DNA from: Methylobacterium sp. CB376
Lineage (GTDB): Bacteria > Pseudomonadota > Alphaproteobacteria > Rhizobiales > Beijerinckiaceae
Assembly: GCF_029714205.1 (NCBI RefSeq)
Contig: NZ_CP121648.1
Coordinates: 1,302,001-1,366,000 of the forward strand
DNA length: 64,000 nucleotides
Direction of reading: 5' to 3'
A program made the position numbers and the translations under genes. This document shows positions 26,579 through 36,357 of this stretch, piece after piece. Under the pieces are notes generated by a model. It worked only from the letters and a program-made list of their open reading frames with translations, did no database searches and was not told the DNA's origin. Position 1 is the stretch's first letter. Every line of letters begins with the position of its first letter.

Positions 26579-28311
26579 CAGACCAGCCCCTCGAAGACGC
26601 GCCCGACCTCCTCCAGGGTCGTGTCCCCGGACAGGACGCGGGCGCGGGCGCTCTGGGCCAGGCTGGTGAGGCCCGCCGCCTCGGCGGCCCGGGTCAGGCT
26701 CTGCTCGTCGGCCCGGTCGGCGACGAGCCCGCGCAGGGTGGCGTCGAGCGTCATGATCTCCGACACCACCATGCGCCCGCGATAGCCGGTGCCGTTGCAG
26801 GCCGGGCAGCCGCCGGCGCGGCGCAGGGTGAGCGGCGCCCCCGCCGGCACGCCGAGGCGCAGCCGCTCCTGCGCGGTCGCGGGCGCCGCCTCGGCGCAGG
26901 CGGCGCAGACCCGCCGCACGAGGCGCTGCGCCACCACCCCGTTGAGGGTCGCGGCGATCAGGAAGGGCTCGACCCCCATGTCGACGAGGCGCGTCACCGT
27001 GGCGGGGGCCGAGTTGGTGTGGAGCGTCGAGATCACGAGGTGGCCGGTGAGCGCCGCCTGCACGGCGACGCGGGCGGTCTCGCCGTCGCGGATCTCGCCG
27101 ACCATGACCACGTCCGGATCCTGGCGCAGGATCGCCCGCAGGGCCGTCGCGAAGTCGAGCCCGATGCCGGGATGCACCTGGACCTGGTTGACGCCCGCCA
27201 TCCGGTACTCGACCGGGTCCTCGACCGTGACCACCTTGACCTGCGGGCTCGCGACCCGCCGCAGCGCCCCGTAGAGCGTGGTGGTCTTGCCGCTGCCGGT
27301 CGGGCCGGTGACGAGGACGAGGCCGTTCGGCCGGCGGATCATCGCCTCGATCCGCGCGATGGCCGGGGCGTCGAAGCCGAGCCCGGCGAAATCGTCGACC
27401 CGGCGCGAGCCGTCGAGGACGCGCATCACCACGCTCTCGCCGTGGGCGGTCGGCAGGGTCGAGATGCGGATGTCGACGTCCTGGCCGCGATCCGCCACCC
27501 TCATGCGGCCGTCCTGGGGCAGGCGCCGCTCGGCGATGTTGAGCCCGGACAGGATCTTGATGCGGGTCGTGAGCGGCAGCTGCACGCTGCGGGCGAGGCG
27601 CTCGGCCTCGACCAGCACGCCGTCGATCCGGTAGCGGACGCGCACCTCCGCCTCCTCGGCCTCCAGGTGGATGTCGGAGGCCTGGAGCTCGAAGGCCTTG
27701 CGCACGAGGCGGGCGGCGAGCCGCACGATCGGCGCCTGGCTCGCCACGTCCTGCAGGCGGGCGAGGTCGTCGTCGAGCCCCTCGCCCGCCTCCGCCTCGC
27801 CGGCATCGCCGTAGACGGCCCGGTGCAGGCGCTCGAAGGCGCTCGGCCCGACGAGGCGCGGGGCGACCCGGCGGTCGGTGAGGTGGGCGAGGGCGGCGGG
27901 GATCTCCGGATCGAGCGCGTCGACGAGCCCGACCGCGAGGGTCTCCGCATCCGCCGCGAGGGGCAGCACCCGGGCCCGGGCGCAGTACTCGGCGGTGATC
28001 AGCTCCGGCAGGACCGGCTCGGCCGGCAGGTCCTCCTCGCGCAGGATCGGCAGGCCGGTCGCCTCGGCGAGCGCCGTGACCAGTGTGGTCTCGTGGACGA
28101 GGCCGAGTTCGGTCAGCAGCACCGGGAGCGGGCGGCGGCCCGGCAGGTCGAGGGCGGCGAGCGCGCGCTCCAGGCCGGCCGCGTCGAGCACCTGCATGCC
28201 CGCGAGGTCGTGGAGGAGCCGGCGGGCGGGGTCGGCTCCGTCTCGGTCGGCGCCGCGCCGGTCCGGCCGGGGCCGCCGCGGCCGCGTCTTGCCGGTCCAG
28301 ATCGTCAGCAT
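26578..28311 (-). CDS. gspE: Type II secretion ATPase GspE
   Basis: 577 residues from MLTIWTGK. The N-terminal domain contacts the inner-membrane platform (LLTELGLVHETTLVTALAEA). The motor domain has SDIHLE, RIKILSGLNIAERRLPQDGR, Walker A GPTGSGKTTT, the Asp box, Walker B VMVGEIRDGETA, the His box LHTNSA and a zinc-binding tetracysteine region (CAAC ... CPAC). The protein is cytoplasmic and hexameric and powers pseudopilus extension. The ATG at 28311 was chosen over 28353 because family similarity starts there. It is divergent from gspL, so 28312-28472 should contain two promoters. Confidence 0.88.
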   Translation of the reverse strand: MLTIWTGKTRPRRPRPDRRGADRDGADPARRLLHDLAGMQVLDAAGLERALAALDLPGRRPLPVLLTELGLVHETTLVTALAEATGLPILREEDLPAEPVLPELITAEYCARARVLPLAADAETLAVGLVDALDPEIPAALAHLTDRRVAPRLVGPSAFERLHRAVYGDAGEAEAGEGLDDDLARLQDVASQAPIVRLAARLVRKAFELQASDIHLEAEEAEVRVRYRIDGVLVEAERLARSVQLPLTTRIKILSGLNIAERRLPQDGRMRVADRGQDVDIRISTLPTAHGESVVMRVLDGSRRVDDFAGLGFDAPAIARIEAMIRRPNGLVLVTGPTGSGKTTTLYGALRRVASPQVKVVTVEDPVEYRMAGVNQVQVHPGIGLDFATALRAILRQDPDVVMVGEIRDGETARVAVQAALTGHLVISTLHTNSAPATVTRLVDMGVEPFLIAATLNGVVAQRLVRRVCAACAEAAPATAQERLRLGVPAGAPLTLRRAGGCPACNGTGYRGRMVVSEIMTLDATLRGLVADRADEQSLTRAAEAAGLTSLAQSARARVLSGDTTLEEVGRVFEGLV

Positions 28312-28472
28312 GCGGCCTCCTGCCCGAGAGGAAGCGGCCCGTCCGGCCCGCAAGCAAATCTAAAGGCCGGGCAGTTAAGGATTGACACCGGCGGAGGGCG
28401 CGGCGCGGCCGCAGGGGGAGGCGAGATGAGGCGGATCCCGGTCCCGGTGCTGACCCTGGGGAGGCGCTGAGC

Positions 28473-29579
28473 GTGCGCGCCCCGCACGGGTTCCAGGCCC
28501 TCGCGGCCTCGCCCCTCTGGCCGCGCTGGCTGCCCCGCGCCGGGTGGTGGCTCGCCGAGGCCGCCTCCCTGTTCGGCGAGGAGGAGCGCCGCGACCGCGC
28601 CGAGTCGGACCTCGTCCTGCGCCTGGAACCCGGCGGGGACCTCGTCCTCCTCGACCGCAGGGGAGCGGAGCCGCGCAGCTACCGCCTCGCGCCGGATCTC
28701 GGCGACCTCGCCGAGCGCCTGGCAGCGATCCGCGGCGCCGGCCGCGCCGCCGTGCGCGTCAAGGTCCTGGTGCCGCCCGACCTCTGCTTCCTGCGCACCC
28801 TCTCCCTGCCCGCCGGCGCGCTGCCGCGCATGCGCGAGGTGCTCGACCGCGAACTCGAGGCCGCGACGCCCTTCCGGGCCGCCGCGATCTACGGGGACTG
28901 GTTCGTGATCGGCGAGGAGGCCGGCCGGCTCAGAATCCGCCACTGCGTCGTCAAGCGCAGCCGCCTCGATCCGCTCCTCGGCGCCCTCGCGGCCGCGGGC
29001 CTGGCGGCGGGGCCGGTGGTGGTCGGCCTGGAGGAGGACCGCACCCTGCCGGTCGACCTCCTCAGCGGCGGGCGCCGGGCCCTGCCGCGGCGCCTCGCCG
29101 GGCTGCGGGCCGGCGACGCCCTGGCGCTCGCGCTCGCGGCCGGGCTCCTGATCGCGGCCCACGGGCTCTGGCGCGGGCACCAGGCCGCGACCCTCGCCGC
29201 CCTCGACGCCGCGACGCTGGCGGCCCGCCGCGCCGCCCCCGCGCGCCCGCCCGCGCCGGTCCCGGCCGTCGCGGCCGAATTGCTGGCGCAGCGCGCCGCC
29301 CGCCCGCCCCTGGCCGCGATCTGGGACGCCCTCGCGGAGGCGCTGCCCGGCTCCGTCTCGGCCGAGACCCTGCACCTCGACGCGGGCGGGCTCACCCTCG
29401 GCCTGCGCGCGCCCGACGCCGCGCCCGCCCTCCGGGCCCTCGCCCGCGTCCCCGCCTTCGGGCCGGCCCGCCTCCTGGCGGAGGACGGGGCGGGCCGCGC
29501 CGTCCTCGCGGTGCCGCTGCGCGGCACGGTGCCGCCGCGCGGCGCGCCGCCGCCCCGGCCCGCGGAGCCGCCGCGGTGA
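28473..29579 (+). CDS. gspL: Type II secretion GspL/PilN-like protein
   Basis: 368 residues from a GTG start. The cytoplasmic part resembles the actin-like fold of GspL/PilM (LVLRLEPGGDLVLLDR, FLRTLSLPAGALPRMREVLDRELEAATPF). A single membrane helix follows (DALALALAAGLLIAAHGLW), then a periplasmic PilN-like ferredoxin-fold domain (WDALAEALPGSVSAETLHLDAGGLTLGLRA). GspL links the GspE ATPase to the inner-membrane platform. It overlaps the next gene's GTG by four bases. A 14-codon frame at 28426-28470 ends two bases before it, perhaps only chance. Confidence 0.75.
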   Translation: MRAPHGFQALAASPLWPRWLPRAGWWLAEAASLFGEEERRDRAESDLVLRLEPGGDLVLLDRRGAEPRSYRLAPDLGDLAERLAAIRGAGRAAVRVKVLVPPDLCFLRTLSLPAGALPRMREVLDRELEAATPFRAAAIYGDWFVIGEEAGRLRIRHCVVKRSRLDPLLGALAAAGLAAGPVVVGLEEDRTLPVDLLSGGRRALPRRLAGLRAGDALALALAAGLLIAAHGLWRGHQAATLAALDAATLAARRAAPARPPAPVPAVAAELLAQRAARPPLAAIWDALAEALPGSVSAETLHLDAGGLTLGLRAPDAAPALRALARVPAFGPARLLAEDGAGRAVLAVPLRGTVPPRGAPPPRPAEPPR

Positions 29580-30186
29580 GGCGCCTGCCCGCCCTCCCCG
29601 CCCGTCCCGCGCGGCGCTGCCGGCCCTCCTCGCCCTCGCGGCGGCCGCCGCCCTCGCCGCCGCGGCGCTCGCTCCCCTGATCGAGGGCGCCCGCGAGATC
29701 GACCGCGCCCGCGCGCTCCTCGGCCGGGTGAGCGAGGCGGCCGCGCGCCCGACCGGCCTGGTCCCCCTCTTCGCGGCCGACGCGCCGGCCCTCCTCGCCG
29801 CCTTCCGGGCGCGGCTCGACGCCCTGGCGGCCGGCCGCGCCGTCCTCGTGGATGCCGTGCACGTCGAGCCCGATCCCGGGCGGCTCGAGGCCCCGCGCCT
29901 CGCCGCGGTGCTGCGCGGCACCACGGAGGGCCTGCGCGGCCTGCTGCTCGCCCTGGAGACGGAGGAGCCCCTCGTCGTGCTCGACCGCGCCGACCTCACG
30001 ATCGTCCAGGCCGCCGAGCCCGAGGCGGAGCGGCCGACGCTGCTCCAGCTCGCGCTCGCGGCGCGCGGCGTCGTCGTGCCGCCCCGCCAAGGGGCCGCAC
30101 CGCCCCGCCAAGGGGCCGCCCCGCCCCCCCAGGGGGAGCGATGCCCCCTCAGGGGGCGCACCGCCCCCCCAGGGGGCGCCCGATGA
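29576..30186 (+). pseudogene. gspM: Type II secretion GspM-like protein, frame broken near the N-terminus
   Basis: The GTG at 29576 overlaps the gspL stop, but its frame fails within about 35 codons. One base away, from about 29630, a coherent protein runs to 30186: an Ala/Leu membrane helix (LPALLALAAAAALAAAALAP), a coiled segment (EGAREIDRARALLGRVSEAA) and a small periplasmic domain (AVLVDAVHVEPD, ALETEEPLVVLDRADLTIVQA). This is the GspM layout. A one-base deletion around 29620-29635 would join them; otherwise translation would begin at GTG 29728 and lose the helix. The C-terminal tail is Pro/Gly repeats. Confidence 0.55.
30086..30185. repeat. C/G-run direct and inverted repeats at the gspM-gspN junction
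   Basis: CCGCCCCGCCAAGGGG occurs twice in tandem, followed by alternating CCCCC and GGGGG blocks (CCCCCCAGGGGG, CCCCTCAGGGGG, CCCCCCAGGGGG) that can fold into several short perfect hairpins. It covers the gspM tail and the gspN ribosome-binding region. Such runs are both slippage-prone in cells and error-prone for sequencing. Confidence 0.7.
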
Positions 30187-30805
30187 GCCCGCGCCTCGCC
30201 GCCCTGCGCCGGCTGGCGGCCGAGAGCGGCGCCGTCCCGCGCGCCGTCCTGGCCCTCGCGGCGGCCGTCGCCCTGGCTGCCGGGCTGTGGCCGGTCGATG
30301 CCGCGCCCCCGCCCGCGCCCGCGCCCGGTCCGGCCGCGGGCCCCGGCCCCGGCCCCGGCGGCCGCGGCGGGGCGCTGCGGCAGCCGCTCTTCGACCCCGG
30401 GCGCCGGGCCTGGACCGCGCTGGGCAGCTGGGAGGACGCGTTCGGGATGCCCAACCCGGGCACGACCCTGTCGCTCCTCGGCGTGCTGGTCGACGGACCC
30501 CGGCGCCGCGCGCTGATCGACGACGGGAGCGGGCCGCCGGAATGGCGCGCCCCCGGCGAGGGGCCGGAGGCGTGGCGGATCACCGCCATCGCGCCCGGTC
30601 GCGTCGAGGTGGCGGACCGGGCGGAGCGCCGCGCCGCCCTGGACCTGCTCGGGCCGCCGGTCGTGCTCCCCCCGCCGCCGCGCCACCCGCGCCCCCCGCG
30701 CCGGGCGCGGCGCCTCCGGGCGGGCAGCCCTGGGTCAGTCCAGGATCCGCTGGCGCAGCCCCTGCACTCCGGCTGGCACCTCTTCCAGAGGCGGCGGCGC
30801 GCTGA
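30183..30805 (+). CDS. GspN/GspC-like type II secretion protein, 3' end uncertain
   Basis: From ATG 30183: an N-terminal membrane helix (AVLALAAAVALAAGLWP), a Pro/Gly linker, then a homology-region-like beta domain (RQPLFDPGRRAW, TLSLLGVLVDGPRRRALIDDGSGPPEW, WRITAIAPGRVEVADRAERRAALDLLG). This resembles GspC/GspN periplasmic linkers to the secretin. After about 30665 the frame runs on implausibly through the opposite-strand gspD gene, whereas a shift by one base in the C-rich run gives a Pro/Gly tail stopping at 30805. The end shown assumes that shift, and then overlaps the convergent gspD end by about 70 bases. Confidence 0.5.
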
Positions 30806-33126
30806 CCGGGCGCACCGGCATCATCGTCCGGACCTGGTCGCGGAAGTCGCTGGCGATGCGGTCGGCGTCGGCCGTGCCGCGGATCACCTTCGGGCGCAGG
30901 AACACGATCAGTTCCGTGCGCACGCGCAGATCCGACTTGTTGCGGAAGGCGGGGCCGATCACCGGGAGGTCGCCGAGCACCGGCAGGGCCTCGGTGCCGA
31001 TCTGCGCCTTCTCCTGGACCATGCCGCCGATCGCCAGGCTGTGCCCGTCCGACACCGCCACCGAGGTCGCGACCCGCCGCTGGCGGATGGTGGGCGAGTT
31101 GATGTTCGACGTCGTGGTCGGCACGACGTCGCTGACCTCCTGGTTGATGTCGAGGACGACGAGCCCGTTCTTGTTCACCCGCGGCGTGACCGAGAGGATC
31201 ACGCCGGTGTCCTTGAGCTCGATCTGGTTGAGGATCGGCGCGTTGCCGGCGAGCGCGCTCTGGCCGCTCTGCTTCACGATCGGCACCTGGTCGCCGATCT
31301 GGAGGCGCGCGGTGCGGTTGTCGAGCACCGTGATGTTGGGCGAGGAGAGCACGTTGACCCGGGTCACGCCCCGCAGGGCGTTGAGCACGACGTGGAAATC
31401 CGCGTCGTTGAGCAGGTAGTTGAAGCCCGGCACGCCGCGCATCGCCGCGCTGACCAGGGCGCCGGCGCCGCTCGTCCCGCTCGCGACCGACGCCGCCGTG
31501 TCGGACTGGGCGAGGTTGAAGCGCGAGCCCCCGTTCTTCAGGAACCACTGCACCCCGAATTCGAGCTTGTCGTTCAGCGTCACCTCGGCGATCACCGTCT
31601 CCAGCAGCACCTGGGTCGGGCGCGCGTCGAGGCGGCCGAGGATCCGGAGGATCTTCTCGTACTGGGTCCGGGTCGCCGAGATCACGAGGCTGTTGTTGGT
31701 CTCGTCGGCGACGATGCCGATCCCGCCCCGCCGCGCGCCGCTGCCGTAGACCGCGCCCGAGCCCCCGGCCTCGCCCATGCCGGAGAGGGCGCTGCCCGAG
31801 AAGCCCGCCTCCATGGCCCCGCCGCCGAACCCGCCGGCGCCGGAGACGCCGGACCCGGCCCCGCCCGGGCCGAGGGCAGCGGCCGGCCCCCGAAGGCGCC
31901 GGGCGATCCGCCGCCGAAGGCGCCGGACGGGCCTGCCCCCGGCCCCCGCCCGCGGGAGCGCCGGCGCCGCCCGGCGGGCCGCCGAACCCTCCCGCGCCCG
32001 CCGGACCCGTCCCGGCCGCCCCGCCGCCGAAGCCGCCGAAGCCGCCCGCATCGGCGAAGCCGCCGCTCAGGCCCGCCCCGCCGCCCGCGGAACCGTAGGC
32101 GGCGGCGCCCGGCGCGCTCGCCATGGTCGGGTCGGAGGAGACGACCCCCTGGAGCACGGCGGCGAGCTCCTTCGCCGAGCGGTTCTGGATGCGGTAGACG
32201 AAGAGCTGCCGCTCGCGATCGGCCGCCACGACTTCGAGCCGGGCGATCCATTCCCGCGCCCGGTCGAGGTAGAGGGCGCGCGAGCTCACCACCAGGATCG
32301 CCCCGAGCGCCTCGTTGGGCAGGAAGCGGATCATCGCGCCCGCCCCCGAGGCCTCGCCGCCGAACACCTCCGCCAGGTCGCGGGCGATCGCCGAGGGATT
32401 CGCCCGCCGCACCGGCACCATCGCCACCGAGAGGCCGCGCATCCAGTCGACGTCGAAGACCGCGATCGTCTCGCGCAGGGCCTGGATCTGGGCGCGGTCG
32501 CCGGAGACGATGAGCAGGTTGCGGGTGCGGTCGGCCCGCAGGACGAGGTCGCGCGGCGCCACCGCCGCGAGGATGGATTGCATCTCGCCCGCCGAGATCC
32601 AGCGCAGGGGGATGACCTGCGCCCCGGGCTCGCCCGCGGCATCGGGCGTGCCGCGCACCCCGGAGGGCGGCGGCGGGGCGCCCGCGGGGAGGATCTGCAC
32701 GTGGCTGCCCCGGCGGCGCAGGGTGACGCCGCGCGCCGCGAGCGCGCTCTCGAACAGGCCGAGCAGGGCCGCGCGGCTGACCGGCCCCGCCGTCTGCAGG
32801 GTGACGGTGCCGGCGACGCGCTCGTCGAGGCTGTAGCTCCAGCCGAGCGCGTCCACGAGCACCGCCCGCGCCGCCACCGCCACCGGGGCGTTGACGAGGT
32901 TGAGCGTGACGTTGCCCTCCGGGAGCGGCGCGGCCGCCTCCCTCGCGCCGCGCACGAAGACGTCGGTGCCCCGCCGCACCAGCGCCGGGGCCGGGCCGGC
33001 GGGCGGGCCGCTCTCGATCGCGCCGCGCAGGCCGTAGTCGGAGGCGCCCGCCGGCGGAGTCCCGCCGCTCCCGAGGGCGAGCGCCATCTCGAGGACGGCG
33101 CGCCAAGCCTTCGCCCTCCCCCGCAT
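30735..33126 (-). pseudogene. gspD: Type II secretion secretin GspD, two one-base deletions in the Gly-rich linker
   Basis: The N-terminal part (signal-like helix, N0 domain GNVTLNLVNAPV, N1-N3 domains with RNLLIVSGDRAQIQALRETI and LGAILVVSSRALYLDRA) is in one frame to about 31960. A Gly/Ala/Phe-rich linker then passes through two frame changes. The secretin core (GGIGIVADETNNSLVISAT, VLLETVIAEVTLND, VNVLSSPNITVLDN, LKDTGVILSVTPRVN, VRTELIVFLRPKVI) is in the third frame to 30735. About 795 residues in all. The outer-membrane gate of the T2SS. ATG 33126 was chosen because AGGAGAGG precedes it. Both breaks are in G/C runs. Confidence 0.8.
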
Positions 33127-33382
33127 CGCCCTCTCCTGCGCCAACTCAGCGTAAAGAGATCCTTACGATCCGCATGCTTAACCAAGAGTAAAGCGGCGGC
33201 ACGCGCCGGGATCTGCACTTTCTGCGCGCAGTCACCCCTGACAACAACTCTCCCCTTGCGGCACGGCGGCGGGGGCGGACCGGCCCGGCGCGGTGGCCGC
33301 GGGTGCGGCGCGGCGTGCCTTTCGGGGCCCGACGCGCTAGATCCGGGCCGTTGCCCCCGCGGTGTTGAGGAGTGGCCGCCCG

Positions 33383-34816
33383 ATGTTTCCCGATGTTCAA
33401 CTGCATATCGCCGGTGAGTGGCGCCGCGGCGGCGCCGGCCAGACGCTTCCGATCCTGAATCCGGCGACCGGCGAGACGCTGGGCCAGCTCGCGGTGGCGA
33501 CGCGGGAGGATCTCGACGCCGCGCTCGCCGCTGCCGAGCGGGGGTTCTCGGCGTGGCGCAAGGTCTCGGCCTTCGAGCGCAGCAAGGTGCTGCGCAAGGC
33601 CGCCGACCTGCTGCGGAGCCGCGCCGACGCCATCGCCCGGATCATGACCCAGGAGCAGGGCAAGCCGCTGGCGGAATCCCGCGTCGAGGTGATGGCGGGC
33701 GCCGACACGATGGACTGGTTCGCGGAGGAGGGCCGGCGGGCCTACGGCCGCGTGATCCCGCCCCGGGCCGAGGGCGTGATGCAGATCGTGCTGCGCGAGC
33801 CGGTGGGGCCGGTGGCGGCCTTCACGCCCTGGAACTTCCCGATCAACCAGGCGGTGCGCAAGGTCGCGGCCTCCCTCTGCACCGGCTGCTCGGTGATCCT
33901 GAAGGGGCCGGAGGACACGCCGGCGAGCTGCGCCGAGCTGATCCGGGCGCTCCTCGACGCGGGCGTGCCGGGGGACGTGCTGGGCCTGGTCTTCGGCGAC
34001 CCGGCGACGATCTCGTCCTACCTGATCCCGCATCCGGTGATCCGGAAGATGTCGTTCACGGGCTCGACGGCGGTGGGCAAGCAGCTGGCGGCCCTGGCCG
34101 GCCAGCACATGAAGCGGGCGACGATGGAGCTCGGCGGCCACGCGCCGGCGATCGTCTTCCGCGACGCGGATGTCGACAAGGCCGTGAAGGTGCTCGGCGC
34201 CAACAAGTTCCGCAATGCCGGCCAGGTCTGCGTGGCGCCGACGCGCTTCCTGGTGCACGACTCGGTCTTCGACCGCTTCGTGGACGATTTCGTCGGCTAT
34301 GCCCGGGCCCTGACCGTGGGCAACGGCCTGGAGGAGGGGGTGACGATGGGCCCCCTCGCCCATGGCCGGCGGATCGAGGCGATGGAGGGCTTCGTGGCCG
34401 ACGCGGAGGCGAAGGGCGCGCGCCTGCGCACGGGCGGCAAGCGCCTCGGCAACCGCGGCCACTTCTTCGAGCCGACGGTGTTCACGGACGTGCCGCTCGA
34501 CGCGCGGATCATGAACGAGGAGCCGTTCGGGCCGATCGCGGCGATCCAGCGCTTCTCGGAGGACGAGGAGGCCTTCGGCGAGGCGAACCGCCTGCCCTAC
34601 GGGCTGGCCGCCTACGCCTATACGGGCTCGACCGAGACGGCGCAGAAGCTCGCCACCCGCATCGAGAGCGGCATGCTGTCGATCAACCACCACGGCATCG
34701 CGCTGCCGGAGACGCCCTTCGGCGGCGTGAAGGATTCGGGCTACGGCAGCGAGGGCGGCTCGGAGGCGATCGAGGGCTACCTCAACACCCGCTTCGTCAC
34801 CCAGGCCGGCTTCTGA
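33383..34816 (+). CDS. NAD(P)-dependent succinate-semialdehyde-type aldehyde dehydrogenase
   Basis: 477 residues, complete ALDH fold. Motifs: [38 protein letters not shown], the general-base Glu in [12 protein letters not shown], the catalytic Cys in [11 protein letters not shown], and the C-terminal [22 protein letters not shown]. The closest class is the SSADH/GabD-like group; the exact aldehyde is not determined by sequence. GAGGAG lies upstream of the ATG. It stands alone, divergent from gspD across about 256 bases, with a GC-rich hairpin region after the stop before the tRNA. Confidence 0.82.
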   Translation: MFPDVQLHIAGEWRRGGAGQTLPILNPATGETLGQLAVATREDLDAALAAAERGFSAWRKVSAFERSKVLRKAADLLRSRADAIARIMTQEQGKPLAESRVEVMAGADTMDWFAEEGRRAYGRVIPPRAEGVMQIVLREPVGPVAAFTPWNFPINQAVRKVAASLCTGCSVILKGPEDTPASCAELIRALLDAGVPGDVLGLVFGDPATISSYLIPHPVIRKMSFTGSTAVGKQLAALAGQHMKRATMELGGHAPAIVFRDADVDKAVKVLGANKFRNAGQVCVAPTRFLVHDSVFDRFVDDFVGYARALTVGNGLEEGVTMGPLAHGRRIEAMEGFVADAEAKGARLRTGGKRLGNRGHFFEPTVFTDVPLDARIMNEEPFGPIAAIQRFSEDEEAFGEANRLPYGLAAYAYTGSTETAQKLATRIESGMLSINHHGIALPETPFGGVKDSGYGSEGGSEAIEGYLNTRFVTQAGF

Positions 34817-34934
34817 GCGGCTCCCGGCCGGCGCCCCACGGCGCCGGTCCCTTGCCGGCGATTTAGGGGTTGCCAAGCCGATCCGGACCCTCTAGATCAC
34901 CCCCCACCGACGGAGGCCGCTGCCTCCCGGCCAG

Positions 34935-35011
34935 GCGCCCGTAGCTCAGCTGGATAGAGCACCAGACTACGAATCTGGGGGTCAGAGGTTCGAATCCTTT
35001 CGGGCGCGCCA
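34935..35011 (+). tRNA. tRNA-Arg (anticodon ACG)
   Basis: A complete cloverleaf: acceptor GCGCCCG pairs with CGGGCGC, D arm GCTCAGCTGGATAGAGC, anticodon stem CCAGA/TCTGG around CTACGAA with anticodon ACG, T arm with GGTTCGAATCC, and an encoded CCA. It reads CGN arginine codons after A34 deamination. The integrase gene begins 12 bases downstream, so its 3' end is the likely integration site of the element to the right. Confidence 0.95.
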
Positions 35012-35023
35012 TCTAACTTCTTG

Positions 35024-36175
35024 CTACGCATGGTTTTTTCCTTTCGGGGCTTTCGGCTCCGGAGGGCTGGTTTGCAGTCGGTTTGCAAATTCTGTTCGTG
35101 GCGAGTTCTCCCAGTTGAAGATCGCTTGGTCCGCCAGCGCCCGCGTGCGGGCGAGATAGCGGTCGAGGATCACGGTCACGGTCTTGAGCGAGTGACCGGT
35201 GATGGTCGCGATCTGCTGTGGCTGGCAGCCGGCCTCGGACAGCATCGTCACCGCTGTCCCGCGCAGATCGTGGAAGTGCAGGCTCACCGGCTCGGCGAGG
35301 CCCGGGAGTGTGATCCGGTCGAGGCCGGCCTCGATCGTCGCCTCCTCCCACAGCCGGGCGAAGTACCGCTTCTGCAGCGCCCTCCCCGTCTTGGTGGTCA
35401 GGATCAGCGGTGAAACACGCTGCATGCCGTCCAGCATGAGCCGGAGGGCCTGAGTGCACGGGATGGCGACGAGGGGCGCCACGCGCCTGCCGCGGGCGCT
35501 CTTGCCCTGCCTGAGCGTAATGGCGGTGCCGTCGTATGCGGACCAGGGCAGCACCAGCAGGTCGCCCTGCCGCTGGCCGGTGTGAAGCGCCATGATGAGC
35601 GCGCGCTGCAACTCGATCGGTGCCACGCGCATGAAGGCGTGGATGTGCTCAGGTAGCCAGATGATCTCTGACCGGTCGACGTGGTAGAGGCGCTTGAAGC
35701 CCTGGATGTGGTTGGCGTGGATCCGGCCGTTCTCCCGTGCCCAGGTCAGCATGGCCGAGATGACGGAGAGGCGGTTGTCCGCCTCGCGCTCGCCCGAGGC
35801 ACGGGCGACCTTCGCACGCCAATCCAGAAAGTCACCGCGCACGGCCGGGTCGTTCAGGACCTCGCGCGGCATGTCGCCGAACTCGCTCTCGGCCTTCGCC
35901 AGCATGCGCCGATATTCACGCTGCGTGGAGGCGGAGAGCTTGTCGGTGAATTCTAGGGAGGCCGTGTACTCGCGGATGAGGCCGTCGAAGTTGTCGCCCG
36001 TGTGTCGCGCCTTTAGCGTCTTCTCCGCCTCGGCGACGCTCAGCAGGAACTCACGGGAGCCCGGCTCACCGTCGAGCCGCATGCCGGTCGCGCGGTGGTA
36101 CCAGTAGGTCCGGCGCGTGCCGTCCTTGAGGGTCTTGTAGGTCGGGAACGTGCCCGGATAGTTAGCGCGAACCAC
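35024..36175 (-). CDS. Tyrosine-recombinase integrase
   Basis: 383 residues: an N-terminal arm-type and core-binding region (about 1-170; TQREYRRMLAKAESEFG) and a catalytic domain with the expected residues: Arg in HTGQRQGDLLVL, HxxR in FHDLRGTAVTML, His in ITGHSLKTV, and the tyrosine nucleophile in ILDRYLAR. It catalyses site-specific integration and excision. Its 3' end faces the tRNA-Arg only 12 bases away, the classic position for tRNA-targeting genomic islands. The start overlaps the upstream small gene by 14 bases. Confidence 0.92.
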   Translation of the reverse strand: MVRANYPGTFPTYKTLKDGTRRTYWYHRATGMRLDGEPGSREFLLSVAEAEKTLKARHTGDNFDGLIREYTASLEFTDKLSASTQREYRRMLAKAESEFGDMPREVLNDPAVRGDFLDWRAKVARASGEREADNRLSVISAMLTWARENGRIHANHIQGFKRLYHVDRSEIIWLPEHIHAFMRVAPIELQRALIMALHTGQRQGDLLVLPWSAYDGTAITLRQGKSARGRRVAPLVAIPCTQALRLMLDGMQRVSPLILTTKTGRALQKRYFARLWEEATIEAGLDRITLPGLAEPVSLHFHDLRGTAVTMLSEAGCQPQQIATITGHSLKTVTVILDRYLARTRALADQAIFNWENSPRTEFANRLQTSPPEPKAPKGKNHA

Positions 36176-36356
36176 GGCCGGCCTTCCATTTCTCGCGCAA
36201 CGTCATGTCGGTAGAGGTGCTCCCCTCCCCTATCGTAAGGCTGAGGCGACCGGTCACGGGATCGACCTCGAGGCGGCCGACCTTGAGGCCTGCCTCCGTG
36301 GCGCCCTTCAGGATGCGCTTGACCTGGGTCTGAGTAATGGTCGGCCGACGCGACAT
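36162..36356 (-). CDS. Small basic protein upstream of the integrase (possible excisionase-type helper)
   Basis: 64 residues starting MSRRPTITQTQVKRILKGATEAG, with a predicted helix, then a beta hairpin (GRLEVDPVTGRLSLTIG) and a charged tail. It lies between the regulator and the integrase on the same strand, overlapping the integrase start. Similar small genes next to integrases are common in alphaproteobacterial prophages; a role in excision is inference from position only. ATG 36356 was preferred to 36410, which would run back into the regulator. Confidence 0.6.
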   Translation of the reverse strand: MSRRPTITQTQVKRILKGATEAGLKVGRLEVDPVTGRLSLTIGEGSTSTDMTLREKWKAGRGSR

Positions 36357-36357
36357 C

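Noticed and set aside
28426..28470. 14-codon leader peptide upstream of gspL
   Set aside because: Nothing beyond an ATG and a stop supports it; no attenuator structure or repeated regulatory codons are visible.
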